A stretch of DNA of 64,000 nt from Sulfopaludibacter sp035606355 (GTDB lineage Bacteria > Acidobacteriota > Terriglobia > Bryobacterales > Bryobacteraceae). The translations under genes and the position numbers were made by a program. Positions 15,402-22,913 of the stretch are shown piece after piece. Below the pieces are notes generated by a model that did not search any database, was not told the DNA's origin, and was given only the letters and a program-made list of their open reading frames with translations. Position 1 is the stretch's first letter; every line of letters starts with the position of its first letter. The DNA lies in the NCBI GenBank assembly GCA_035606355.1, contig DATNFO010000080.1:33931-97930 (forward strand), in the 5' to 3' direction.

Positions 15402-17789
15402 ATGGCGGGCCCCACGCCCAGCGACAATCCGCTCGCACCGGGCCAGACGCTCGTTTCGCGTTTCCGCATCGTACGTCGCATCGCGCAGGGCGGCATGGGC
15501 GTAGTTTATGAGGCCTATGACGAAAAACTCGGCCGCCGCATCGCTCTCAAGTGCGCCCGCGCCGCGCATGCCGACCATCTCACGCCCGAGGTCCGGCTGG
15601 CCACGGAAGTAAATCATCCGAACATCTGCAAGATTCACGAGATCCACACAGCGGAAACGCCCGATGGACCCATCGACTTCTTCACGATGGAGTATCTGGA
15701 AGGGCCGACGCTCGCGCAGCAGCTTCGGCAAGCGCGTTTGCCGCGGGCGGAAGCAGAAACCATCGCGCGGCAGATTACCGCCGGCCTTGCCGAAGCCCAC
15801 CTTCACGGCATCATACATGGCGACCTCAAGCCCGCGAACATAATTCTCACTCGCCTCACCGACGGAGCCCCGCGCGCCGTCATCACCGATTTCGGACTCG
15901 CCCGCCAGGCGCGCGCCGTCAGCAAAACGGGCGGAACCGCGGGGTACATGGCGCCCGAACTACGCGCCGGATTGCCGAACACGGTGGCTTCGGACATCTA
16001 CGCGCTGGGCGTGGTTTTATACGAGCTCGCAACCGGCTATCGCCCCGACCAGAATGCCGCCATGCAGGCCAGTACGGTGAGCCTGAGCGCAACCGGGGCG
16101 GACGCGATGGAGCTTTCGGCTGCGCCGCGGTTGCGCAACCGCTGGGACAAAGTAGTTCGAGCCTGCCTGGCCGACGAGCCTGCGCGCCGTCCGCAAAGCG
16201 CGAATGCGGTGCTCAAAGCACTCGGACCTTCCGCGCTTCGCCGCCGGGCGCTGATCGCGGCAGCATCCATCGCGCTCGCCGCCGCCGCCGCTTTCGCCAC
16301 TTACCGTCAGGCCACGGTGCCCGCGCAAAGCGCACGCCTCGCCCTGATGCCGATCGATGGCCAGCCGCAACTCACCGCGAAAACCGAAGAAGTCCTCAAG
16401 CTGGTGAAGGGAACACCGAAGGTGGCGTTTACGGTTTCGGCGAGCCGGCCTACACACCGCCTCGTCGTGACGCTGCAGCCGCATACGGCGGGCAAAGTTT
16501 CGCTCCACGCGACCGTGCGTGACTTGCAGCACTCCGGCGCCGCGCTGCTGGAATGGACCGCCTCTTATGAACCGTGGCAGCTCAAGTTCGCGCCGGTCGC
16601 TATCGCGGCCATCGCCACGCGCGCGCTTCATCTGCAGCCCCTTGCGGCATACACGTCCGCGCCGGCTGCGTATCAAGCGGGAGCGGCGCTGCTCCAGGAC
16701 GATAGCAAGCTCGGCGAGGCCTTGGCCGATTTTCAGGCCGCGGCTGCGCAGGATGCCGATTCCGCGCTGCCATACGCGGGAATGGCCGAGGTTCAGGTGC
16801 GTCAGTTTTTTCTGACCAGCCAGGATATATGGAAGCAACAGGCGAAGGCTTCGCTCGAGCAGTCCGAGCTGCGGAATTCCGATGTCCTCGAAGTGCACCG
16901 CATCGCGGGACTCCTGGAATACGATCAGGCGGACCCGCAGGAATCGGTCGACCGTCTGATTCGCGCGACGGAGTTTTCGCCGCCCAACGGCACCGCCTGG
17001 CGGCGTCTGGGGAATACGTATTTTCAGATCGGCAAGCTGCCGCAAGCGCTGCAGGCGTACACCGAAGCCAGGCGTTACGCGCCGGCCGACATTCGCGTTT
17101 ATCAGGACCTCGCCAATTATTACGCCGGCCGGGGCGACCTGCTGGAAGCCGCACGCAACCTGGAAATCGCGGTGAAACTGGCGCCCGATCGTGCCAATCT
17201 GCGCCGCGTACTGGCGGCGCGGTATCAGGATCTCGGCCGGTTTGCGGATGCCGAGGCGCAATTGAATATCGCGCTCGCGCATTCGCAGTCGGCGCCGCTG
17301 TACATTCAACTCGGCCACGTTCTGCTGTATCGCGAGCGGAATCGCGATGCTCTTCCGTTCCTCGAAAAGGGGGCGGCGCTGGACCCGGGCACTCCGTTCG
17401 CGTGGATCTATCTGGGGCTTGCGCTACAGTCCGACGGGCAAGCCTCAAAAGCGCGCCAGGCGTTCACGCGCGGAGTTTCCGCGGCGGAACATACCGTGAT
17501 TCAATTTCCGCACTCGGGATACTATCACGCCGTTCTGGCGTACCTTTGCGCGCAGACCGCGGCAAACGGGCGCGCCGCGGTGGAGGTCGCGCAAGCCGTG
17601 CAGTTGAGCCCGAAACACAGCGATACGCTGTATTACGCCGCGCTGACATACGAGCGTCTCGGCGATCGCGAGAGCGCCCTCAATGTCCTCAAAACCGGTC
17701 CGCGATCGCTGCTCGAAGATCTCAACCGGTGGCCCGAAGCGAAGCAACTCGCCGCCAGCGATGGCTTCCGGCAACTCCTGGCGAAATAG
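15402..17789 (+). CDS. Serine/threonine protein kinase with TPR domain
   Basis: 795 aa. The kinase domain spans residues about 20-275: RIAQGGMGVVYEAYDEKLGR, RIALKCARA, then HGDLKPANI in place of HRD, a DFG motif and GYMAPEL. One transmembrane helix lies at about 287-303 (ALIAAASIALAAAAAFATY). The extracytoplasmic part carries a FlgO/adenylate-cyclase-like linker and about eight tetratricopeptide repeats (AWRRLGNTYFQIGKLPQALQ is the clearest). The HGD variant removes the arginine that contacts the phosphorylated activation loop, so it is a non-RD kinase. A TACAAT box at 15386-15391 lies just before the start. Confidence 0.92.
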   Translation: MAGPTPSDNPLAPGQTLVSRFRIVRRIAQGGMGVVYEAYDEKLGRRIALKCARAAHADHLTPEVRLATEVNHPNICKIHEIHTAETPDGPIDFFTMEYLEGPTLAQQLRQARLPRAEAETIARQITAGLAEAHLHGIIHGDLKPANIILTRLTDGAPRAVITDFGLARQARAVSKTGGTAGYMAPELRAGLPNTVASDIYALGVVLYELATGYRPDQNAAMQASTVSLSATGADAMELSAAPRLRNRWDKVVRACLADEPARRPQSANAVLKALGPSALRRRALIAAASIALAAAAAFATYRQATVPAQSARLALMPIDGQPQLTAKTEEVLKLVKGTPKVAFTVSASRPTHRLVVTLQPHTAGKVSLHATVRDLQHSGAALLEWTASYEPWQLKFAPVAIAAIATRALHLQPLAAYTSAPAAYQAGAALLQDDSKLGEALADFQAAAAQDADSALPYAGMAEVQVRQFFLTSQDIWKQQAKASLEQSELRNSDVLEVHRIAGLLEYDQADPQESVDRLIRATEFSPPNGTAWRRLGNTYFQIGKLPQALQAYTEARRYAPADIRVYQDLANYYAGRGDLLEAARNLEIAVKLAPDRANLRRVLAARYQDLGRFADAEAQLNIALAHSQSAPLYIQLGHVLLYRERNRDALPFLEKGAALDPGTPFAWIYLGLALQSDGQASKARQAFTRGVSAAEHTVIQFPHSGYYHAVLAYLCAQTAANGRAAVEVAQAVQLSPKHSDTLYYAALTYERLGDRESALNVLKTGPRSLLEDLNRWPEAKQLAASDGFRQLLAK

Positions 17790-17824
17790 CCCGCGATGGT
17801 TCGGCAATACTCCGGACAAAGTTC

Positions 17825-17853
17825 TTGACTTCAGCGGCGGTCCATGGTTGGAT
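17825..17853 (+). promoter_or_regulatory. Possible promoter of the C70-protease cassette
   Basis: TTGACT (17825-17830), 17 bases, then TTGGAT (17848-17853), 35 bases before the first ATG of the cassette. The -35 box is good and the -10 box weak. Confidence 0.35.
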
Positions 17854-17888
17854 AGCGTGAAGTTCAAATTCGCACCACAGGAGAATCT

Positions 17889-18095
17889 ATGGCGACAAAG
17901 AAAGCAGCGTCCAAGAACAGCGCTAAAAACACGCGAGGCGGCGCGGGCGGCGGCGGCGATATCGCGAGCGGCTCCGAGCAACAGGGCGGAGGCGGCACCG
18001 GCAAAAAGGGCGGCAGCGGCATCGGCATAAAGCGCGGCGGCGGGTCGAAAAATGCCGCTACCAAAAACAAACCCGGGACGAAGAAGAAAAAGTAA
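17889..18095 (+). CDS. Small Lys/Gly-rich basic protein
   Basis: 68 aa, low complexity, almost only Lys, Gly, Ala, Ser, Asn and Thr, starting MATKKAASKNSAKNTRGG and ending PGTKKKK. A GGAG ribosome site lies seven bases before the ATG. It has no fold that can be recognised. The composition suggests nucleic-acid binding or a disordered partner. It is the first gene of a three-gene set with a papain-like protease and a 174-aa protein; only six bases separate its stop from the protease start. Confidence 0.65.
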   Translation: MATKKAASKNSAKNTRGGAGGGGDIASGSEQQGGGGTGKKGGSGIGIKRGGGSKNAATKNKPGTKKKK

Positions 18096-18101
18096 TTCGC
18101 C

Positions 18102-18644
18102 ATGGCCAACCTCACTCTTCGTGTGGAACGCCAGATGATGTCGGAATGGTGTTGGGCGGCGGTGTCGGTGTCCGTCGACCGGTTCTTCCGCCCCGACTCC
18201 ACCCACACGCAATGTGAAATCGCCGGCCTGGTGTTGAAGAAAATTTGCTGTCCCGGGCAATTGAATGTTCAAACTGACGCATGCAATGTACCCGGCTTCC
18301 TGGGGAGCGTCTTCGGCAAGCTGCATCTCCTGGAGGGCGACCCCGGAGACAAGCCTCTGCCATTCGCCGACATCCAGAAAGAGATCGACGGCGGACGCCC
18401 CGTTTGCGTGCTGATTAAATGGTTGGAGAGCGACGGCAAGCCGGGCACGCGCGGCCACTTTATCGTCATTCAAGGCTATACGGTGACGCCCGCGCAAAAG
18501 CAGTTCGTCTCGATTGGGGATCCGCTCTACGGTTCCTCGAGCCTCGAATATGGTCAGTTTGCCGATCCGAAGGGCGGCTACCGGGACGGACGCGGTGTTT
18601 GGTCCTTCACGTACCTTACGGGCCGTGCTACGGGGGCTCAATAA
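18102..18644 (+). CDS. Papain-like cysteine protease (peptidase C70/C39-like)
   Basis: 180 aa, no signal peptide. The active-site block ERQMMSEWCWAAV gives oxyanion Gln11 and nucleophile Cys17; GHFIVIQGY gives His119; IGDPLYG gives Asp140. This Gln-Cys-His-Asp arrangement and the WCWAA motif are those of the AvrRpt2-like C70 family and related papain-fold peptidases. Several extra cysteines (C38, C49, C50, C61) are present. It could be a secreted effector, a maturation protease or part of a conflict system. Its stop overlaps the next ATG by one base (TAATG). Confidence 0.8.
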   Translation: MANLTLRVERQMMSEWCWAAVSVSVDRFFRPDSTHTQCEIAGLVLKKICCPGQLNVQTDACNVPGFLGSVFGKLHLLEGDPGDKPLPFADIQKEIDGGRPVCVLIKWLESDGKPGTRGHFIVIQGYTVTPAQKQFVSIGDPLYGSSSLEYGQFADPKGGYRDGRGVWSFTYLTGRATGAQ

Positions 18645-19168
18645 TGGCGCTCATTCTTGCCGGCGCCCCTGCCGGGACCTTCAGTGCGTACGCGATCGCG
18701 CTTCAGGACTTCGGACTGCCGGAGCCGCCGCAGGATGCGACGTTCTTCCTGCCGGTGCGCTCGCTCTGCCTCGAAGAGCTGGCGATGGCAGCCCCGCTTT
18801 CCGACGCCATTCCCGCCGGCGCCCGTTTCGTCGCCTCCTGGCCTAATGGCAGCGTCGCATCGTGCGAAATGAACGGGGACGAGTTGCGGAGCATCGTTCA
18901 GGGAGACGATGCGAGGATTCTCTTGAATGCGATGCATTTGGTGTTATCGCTCGACGCCGTCCGGCAGCGAGATTACGAGGTGTACCTGCTTTCGATGCCC
19001 GGAGCTCAACGCGAAGCGCTGTGCCTGGTTCCGGTGCAAGGCGGATCGACTCTCATTGCGCCGGTGGGTGAAGCGGACATACTGACCGAAGCTACCTTCA
19101 TCCAGCAGAACGCCGCCATCGCCAGAAGGCGGCTTTCGCTTACTTGCAGCGAAAGGGTCTGTTCGTAG
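18644..19168 (+). CDS. Hypothetical protein, third gene of the protease cassette
   Basis: 174 aa starting MALILAGAPAGTFSAYAIAL. Not recognised. It has no signal peptide and no obvious motif; the middle (YEVYLLSMPGAQREALCLVP) and the end (TFIQQNAAIARRRLSL) look like an alpha/beta domain. The start is fixed by the TAATG overlap with the protease stop, which implies translational coupling and a shared job, perhaps substrate, inhibitor or immunity factor. Confidence 0.65.
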   Translation: MALILAGAPAGTFSAYAIALQDFGLPEPPQDATFFLPVRSLCLEELAMAAPLSDAIPAGARFVASWPNGSVASCEMNGDELRSIVQGDDARILLNAMHLVLSLDAVRQRDYEVYLLSMPGAQREALCLVPVQGGSTLIAPVGEADILTEATFIQQNAAIARRRLSLTCSERVCS

Positions 19169-19187
19169 CGAAGTGGGTGGAGTAGCC

Positions 19188-19322
19188 GGGCGCGCTCCGC
19201 TCGCCTGCAACAGGAAAGATTCCTGTTGCCACGTGCCGACAGGAATCCTTCCTGTCGGGTCGCGCGGCGCGCGACCGGGCGAGCGCCGCTCGCCTGCAAC
19301 CGGTCTGGAGACCGGTCGCTAC
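19188..19322. repeat. Compound palindromic repeat, all modules present
   Basis: Modules in order: GCGCGCTCCGCTCGCC type, GCAACAGGAA/TTCCTGTTGC around AGA, GACAGGAATCCTTCCTGTC with a CGTGCC lead, CGCGCGGCGCGCG, GGCGAGCG/CGCTCGCC, and finally the ACCGGTCT-GG-AGACCGGT module ending in GGTCGCTAC. It separates two convergent genes and supplies the TAG of the D-aminoacylase at 19319-19321. Confidence 0.85.
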
Positions 19323-20872
19323 TGATGTCCGCCTCGCAGTACCTCGCCTCCTCGCGCTTCTGTCAACTTCCCGTCCGCGATCTCCACTCGCCCGTTCACA
19401 ATCACCCAATCGAAACCCGCCGAGTACTGATGCGGCTTCGCGTAGGTGGCGCGGTCTTCCACGCGCTCCGGATCGAACACCACCACGTCCGCCGCCATGC
19501 CTTCGCGCAGCAGTCCGCGATCTCGCATGCGGAATGTCTGCGCGGGCAGCGACGTCATTCGGCGGATGGCATCCGGCAGGCTCAGCACGCCCCGCACGCG
19601 CACATACTCCGCCAGCACGCGCGCATTGGTGCCGTAACTCCGCGGATGCGGACTTCCGCTGCCCATCTCGATCACGCTGCCGTCGCTCGCTACCGCCGTA
19701 TTCGGATATCGCATGATGCGCTCGATATCCGCCTCGCTCATCAGTTGGTAAGTCATGGAAGCACCGCCGGCGTTCATCATGTCGAAGATAGTTTCGATCT
19801 GCCCGTCCACTCCCGCGGGCCGGCCTTTCATTGCGGCGATCTCCGGAATGGTCTTCCCTTCGTACGCGGGGGTAGATGGGAAGCGGGCTACCGTTGCGAA
19901 CGCGTAATCCGGCGCGCCCATTTTCGCCAGATCCTCTTTCATCGCGGCGGCGATCTTCCGGCGCGTCGCCGGGTCGGCCAGCCGCTCTTTCACCTTGCCA
20001 TCAGCCAGGGCCCACGCGGGTAGCCGTATGCCGAGATTGGTGGCGGCGCGATCGTAGGGATATTGGTCCGCCGTAACTTCTACGCCCTCGCGGCGAAACT
20101 TCTCGATGAGCCCCAACGATTGGTCGCTTGCTCCCCATACACTGGGGCGGTCGATCTTGAGGTGCGAGATCTCGACGGGCATCCCCGCGGCCTTGCCGAC
20201 GTTTACGGCCTCGGTGATGGCGTCCAGTTCCGCGATGCCTTCATTGCGCATGTGGCTTGTATAAACGCCGCCGTGCGCTGCCGCGGATTTAGCGAGCGCT
20301 ACAATCTCCGCCGTGTCCGCGTACGTCCCAGGCACATATTCGAGTCCGGTCGAAAAGCCGACGGCTCCATCGCGCATTGCCCGATCCACCAACGACTGCA
20401 TTCGCCGGATCTCTTCCGCGCCGGCCTGCCGGTTTGCCGTGCCCATCACCTCGCGGCGCACGCTGTTGTGACCCACCAGCGACGCCACGTTGATGCCGAG
20501 CCCCAGCTTGGACAGCTTGTCGAACCATGCGGCAAGGTTTAACTCACTGGAGCCGCAGTTGCCCGTGATGACCGTGGTCACGCCGTCGCGCACGAAGTTT
20601 TCCGCGCGCGGACTCCGCTCGATGTTGCCCTCCACGTGGACATGCACGTCGATGAAGCCCGGAGTTACGACGCGATTGCGAGCGTCGATGGTCTGCGCCG
20701 CCGTCGCCGCGCTGAGGTCGCCAACCCAGGCGATCCGGCCGTTTTTGATGCCGACGTCCGCGCGGAACGCGGGATTGCCGCTGCCGTCGATCACCCGGCC
20801 GTTGCGAATCAGCAGGTCGTAATCGGCCCCCAGCGCAAGCAGGGGAAAGAGGCAGAGCAAGAGTCGCCGCAT
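19319..20872 (-). CDS. N-acyl-D-amino-acid deacylase (amidohydrolase family)
   Basis: 517 aa with a signal peptide (MRRLLLCLFPLLALGA). It belongs to the D-aminoacylase branch of the amidohydrolases, which hydrolyse N-acyl-D-amino acids. Visible motifs: DYDLLIRNGRVIDGSGN at the N-terminal beta-sandwich, metal site GFIDVHVHVEGN (usual form H-x-H), TGNCGSS, GFSTGLEYVPGTYAD, YTSHMRNEG and EISHLKIDRP, and ASDGSVIEMGSGSPHPR near the C-terminus. A periplasmic role in D-amino-acid or peptidoglycan-fragment recycling is likely. The TAG stop falls inside the repeat. Confidence 0.92.
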   Translation of the reverse strand: MRRLLLCLFPLLALGADYDLLIRNGRVIDGSGNPAFRADVGIKNGRIAWVGDLSAATAAQTIDARNRVVTPGFIDVHVHVEGNIERSPRAENFVRDGVTTVITGNCGSSELNLAAWFDKLSKLGLGINVASLVGHNSVRREVMGTANRQAGAEEIRRMQSLVDRAMRDGAVGFSTGLEYVPGTYADTAEIVALAKSAAAHGGVYTSHMRNEGIAELDAITEAVNVGKAAGMPVEISHLKIDRPSVWGASDQSLGLIEKFRREGVEVTADQYPYDRAATNLGIRLPAWALADGKVKERLADPATRRKIAAAMKEDLAKMGAPDYAFATVARFPSTPAYEGKTIPEIAAMKGRPAGVDGQIETIFDMMNAGGASMTYQLMSEADIERIMRYPNTAVASDGSVIEMGSGSPHPRSYGTNARVLAEYVRVRGVLSLPDAIRRMTSLPAQTFRMRDRGLLREGMAADVVVFDPERVEDRATYAKPHQYSAGFDWVIVNGRVEIADGKLTEARGGEVLRGGHQ

Positions 20873-20899
20873 CCCCTTATGAGACCACAGGGCAGAGCG

Positions 20900-21265
20900 C
20901 TATTTTCCGCTCAGCACGATCTGGTTGCCTTCGGAATCCTTCATCATGGCGAAGACGCCCCACGGCTGAGTTTGCGGCGGACCCATGAATTCGACGCCGC
21001 GGGCCGTCAGCTCGTCATACGCCTTCTGTACGTCGCCGACCTCCCAGGAGGAGTTTAGAAATGAGCCGATGCGGTCTTCCTGCCCGGGCGGCGTGAACAG
21101 CACTACGCCGGTCTCCGCGCCGGGAACCTTTAGTTCGATCCATCGCTGGCCCGGCCCCATTTCCTGATCGGTAAGGATGCGGAAGTCGAGCTTCTCTGTG
21201 TAGAAGGCGAGCGCGCGATTCTGGTCGCGAACGGGAATACCGATGAACTTGATGCGCTTGATCAT
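20900..21265 (-). CDS. VOC-family (glyoxalase/bleomycin-resistance fold) protein
   Basis: 121 aa, full length for a single VOC domain. MIKRIKFIGIPVRDQNRALA begins the first beta-alpha-beta-beta-beta unit, and DVQKAYDELTARGVEFMGPP with MMKDSEGNQIVLSGK forms the second. Metal-ligand positions are partly kept (Glu in WIEL, Glu in DSEGN). The substrate cannot be told. It lies 27 bp upstream of the D-aminoacylase on the same strand and may be co-transcribed. Confidence 0.88.
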   Translation of the reverse strand: MIKRIKFIGIPVRDQNRALAFYTEKLDFRILTDQEMGPGQRWIELKVPGAETGVVLFTPPGQEDRIGSFLNSSWEVGDVQKAYDELTARGVEFMGPPQTQPWGVFAMMKDSEGNQIVLSGK

Positions 21266-21327
21266 AGAGCCACAATCGCAGCAGAACCGGCCAAAATCAA
21301 TACCGGGCGATCCGTTTACGTGCAGCC

Positions 21328-21352
21328 GCTGCTATAGTGATTGCTGCTATAG
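21328..21352 (+). promoter_or_regulatory. Direct repeat GCTGCTATAG before the helix-turn-helix gene
   Basis: GCTGCTATAG occurs at 21328-21337 and again at 21343-21352, 15 bases apart, ending two bases before the ATG of a small DNA-binding protein. The spacing and place suit an autoregulatory site, or duplicated -10-like TATAG elements. Confidence 0.4.
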
Positions 21353-21354
21353 CA

Positions 21355-21642
21355 ATGAAAATCGATCCCTACATTCTGGATACTCTCATGCGCGACCTGG
21401 TGGCCCACAGCCGCTCCAGCGCGGCGTTTCTCGTCTATCTTCAGCTTTACCGGCAGACGCACGGGGCAGGGCGCGAATCGGTGGCGATGAGCTACGCAGT
21501 GCTGGCGGAACTCATCGGACTTTCGAAGCGCTCGGTGCAGGATGCGCTGAGCCACCTGGTAGCGCGACGCCTGGTCCGCCGCCGCAAGCCGAAGCCGACG
21601 TCAGTGCCGGTCTACACGATCCTGACGCCTTGGCGGCGGTAG
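21355..21642 (+). CDS. Small winged-helix DNA-binding protein
   Basis: 95 aa from ATG 21355 (MKIDPYILDTLMRDLVAHSR). The centre is a winged helix-turn-helix: VAMSYAVLAELIGLSKRSVQ, DALSHLVARRLVRRR, followed by a PKPTSVPVYTIL wing. It resembles the helix-turn-helix part of MarR/replication-initiator-type regulators, and similar stand-alone proteins are common in acidobacteria. A direct repeat abuts the start codon, pointing to autoregulation. Target genes are unknown. Confidence 0.78.
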   Translation: MKIDPYILDTLMRDLVAHSRSSAAFLVYLQLYRQTHGAGRESVAMSYAVLAELIGLSKRSVQDALSHLVARRLVRRRKPKPTSVPVYTILTPWRR

Positions 21643-21654
21643 TTCCTGTAACCA

Positions 21655-22239
21655 CTACTGCCCGAGATAGAGGACGTGGGCGTAAGTTCCGGTGCGCTCG
21701 TTGTAAGCGAGATAGTAGCCCGGGTGATCGGGATCGTCGTAGAGCACGATCGGGTCGGAGCTCCAAAGCCAGTCATTCACATAGGCGATGTCCGGGTCGG
21801 CGATCGAAAAATAGAAGCCGTTAAACCAGAACCGGCTCGGCCCGCCGCCAGCCAGCCTCCATACGTGCGACCGTCCGAGACCGCCCGCGAAGTGGCCATG
21901 TTCCCACGGCCGGTCCAAATGAAAGCGGACGTCGGCGCGACCCATATCGTGGCCAACCCAGCGATTTCCATCGACGTGAGGGGCCTCGGGATGCCCGGGG
22001 CGGTCGGAGAAGTGCGTCGCCGGAGCCCCGCCGTGCTCCTCTGGCCGTGCGCCGTGTTCTTCCTGGCGTGCGGCTGGAGCGGGCGCATTGTGTGCGGGCT
22101 CCGGTCCGCGCGCCGGCGGCTTGCTGGGCGTGTAGTGGGGCTGATCGTGCCCCCGCTGCTCGCCTCCCCGGCGGTCCTGGGCGGAGAGCGCGGTAGCGGC
22201 GAGCAGGAGGGGGATAGCGAAGATTGCGATTGCTTTCAT
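21655..22239 (-). CDS. Secreted His/Pro-rich protein of unknown function
   Basis: 194 aa. The signal peptide is MKAIAIFAIPLLLAATALSA. Residues about 22-90 are disordered and rich in His, Pro, Glu and Gly (PSKPPARGPEPAHNAP), which could bind metal. A compact C-terminal domain follows, rich in Trp, Tyr, Phe and Asp (RFWFNGFYFSIADPDIAYVN, DDPDHPGYYLAYNERTGTYA). This layout is seen in small periplasmic acidobacterial proteins of unknown role. It is convergent with the helix-turn-helix gene. Confidence 0.7.
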   Translation of the reverse strand: MKAIAIFAIPLLLAATALSAQDRRGGEQRGHDQPHYTPSKPPARGPEPAHNAPAPAARQEEHGARPEEHGGAPATHFSDRPGHPEAPHVDGNRWVGHDMGRADVRFHLDRPWEHGHFAGGLGRSHVWRLAGGGPSRFWFNGFYFSIADPDIAYVNDWLWSSDPIVLYDDPDHPGYYLAYNERTGTYAHVLYLGQ

Positions 22240-22317
22240 ACGCCCTTATTGTAGTGGGGTGGTAAATTCCAACGCAGGAATAAACGACGCGCTTCTTTTG
22301 TGCGAAACTGTACCTTT

Positions 22318-22533
22318 ATGAGTTACACGTGCAGGAGCATACAGGCGCGAGCTGTTCCCACGCACGCCGAAATTGCGGTGCTGGCATATTCCTTCTGGGA
22401 AGCCGGCGGCCGCCTACACGGTAATGCCCTGGAACACTGGCTGCGTGCCGAGCGCGAGCTCTGGCGCGCTACCGTCAACAGCGAACGTTCCCGCCTGACG
22501 CCGCGTTACAGCGAAGCGCGCCGGCGCCCTTGA
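22318..22533 (+). CDS. DUF2934-like small protein
   Basis: 71 aa from ATG 22318; a GTG at 22300 could extend it by six residues. The core HAEIAVLAYSFWEAGGRLHG followed by NALEHWLRAEREL matches the short DUF2934 motif (IA.rAy.iWea.Grp.G.a..HWl.AE.el), found in many bacterial small proteins without assigned function. The C-terminal tail is basic. No ribosome site is evident. Confidence 0.65.
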   Translation: MSYTCRSIQARAVPTHAEIAVLAYSFWEAGGRLHGNALEHWLRAERELWRATVNSERSRLTPRYSEARRRP

Positions 22534-22559
22534 CTTTAGTCTGCAAAGTAATTTAAAAT
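22530..22559 (+). promoter_or_regulatory. Promoter TTGACT-N18-TAAAAT
   Basis: TTGACT (22530-22535), 18 bases, TAAAAT (22554-22559). The predicted start of transcription is near 22566, on the ATG of the lipoprotein-like gene itself, implying a leaderless mRNA or, with ATG 22572, a six-base leader. Confidence 0.6.
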
Positions 22560-22565
22560 TGCTTA

Positions 22566-22913
22566 ATGACCATGCGATGGCTGCTGCCGATTGCCGCCGC
22601 GAGCATCTTCTGTTCGTGCAGCCGTGAGAATAACCTGTTGCTGGGCGAAGTGGAAAGCCAGGTGGGCAGCCACACCGTCCGCGTGACGGATTGTTACCGG
22701 ACCAGCGTTCCGCCGCCCGAGCGGCTGGCCGATGAAAACGGCAAACCGTCCTGGCGTTATATGCCTTGTAAGGACGCGGATGTGCAGATTCGCGGTGGGG
22801 CGCTAACCGTCAACGGGCAAAGCTACGGCGCCATCGGCGATGGCGATTCCGTTTTGGTGGATCATAGACGCGTCTCGGTGCACAGCGTCGCAACAGCGCG
22901 TCGCAACCGGTAA
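22566..22913 (+). CDS. Putative small lipoprotein
   Basis: 115 aa. MTMRWLLPIAAASIFCSCSR is a short lipoprotein-type signal with the acylated cysteine probably at position 16 or 18. The rest is soluble with two further cysteines (VTDCYRT, MPCKDAD) and short beta-strand-like stretches (DVQIRGGALTVNGQSYGAIG). I do not recognise the family. A good promoter ends seven bases before the ATG. Codon use is normal for the window. Confidence 0.65.
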   Translation: MTMRWLLPIAAASIFCSCSRENNLLLGEVESQVGSHTVRVTDCYRTSVPPPERLADENGKPSWRYMPCKDADVQIRGGALTVNGQSYGAIGDGDSVLVDHRRVSVHSVATARRNR

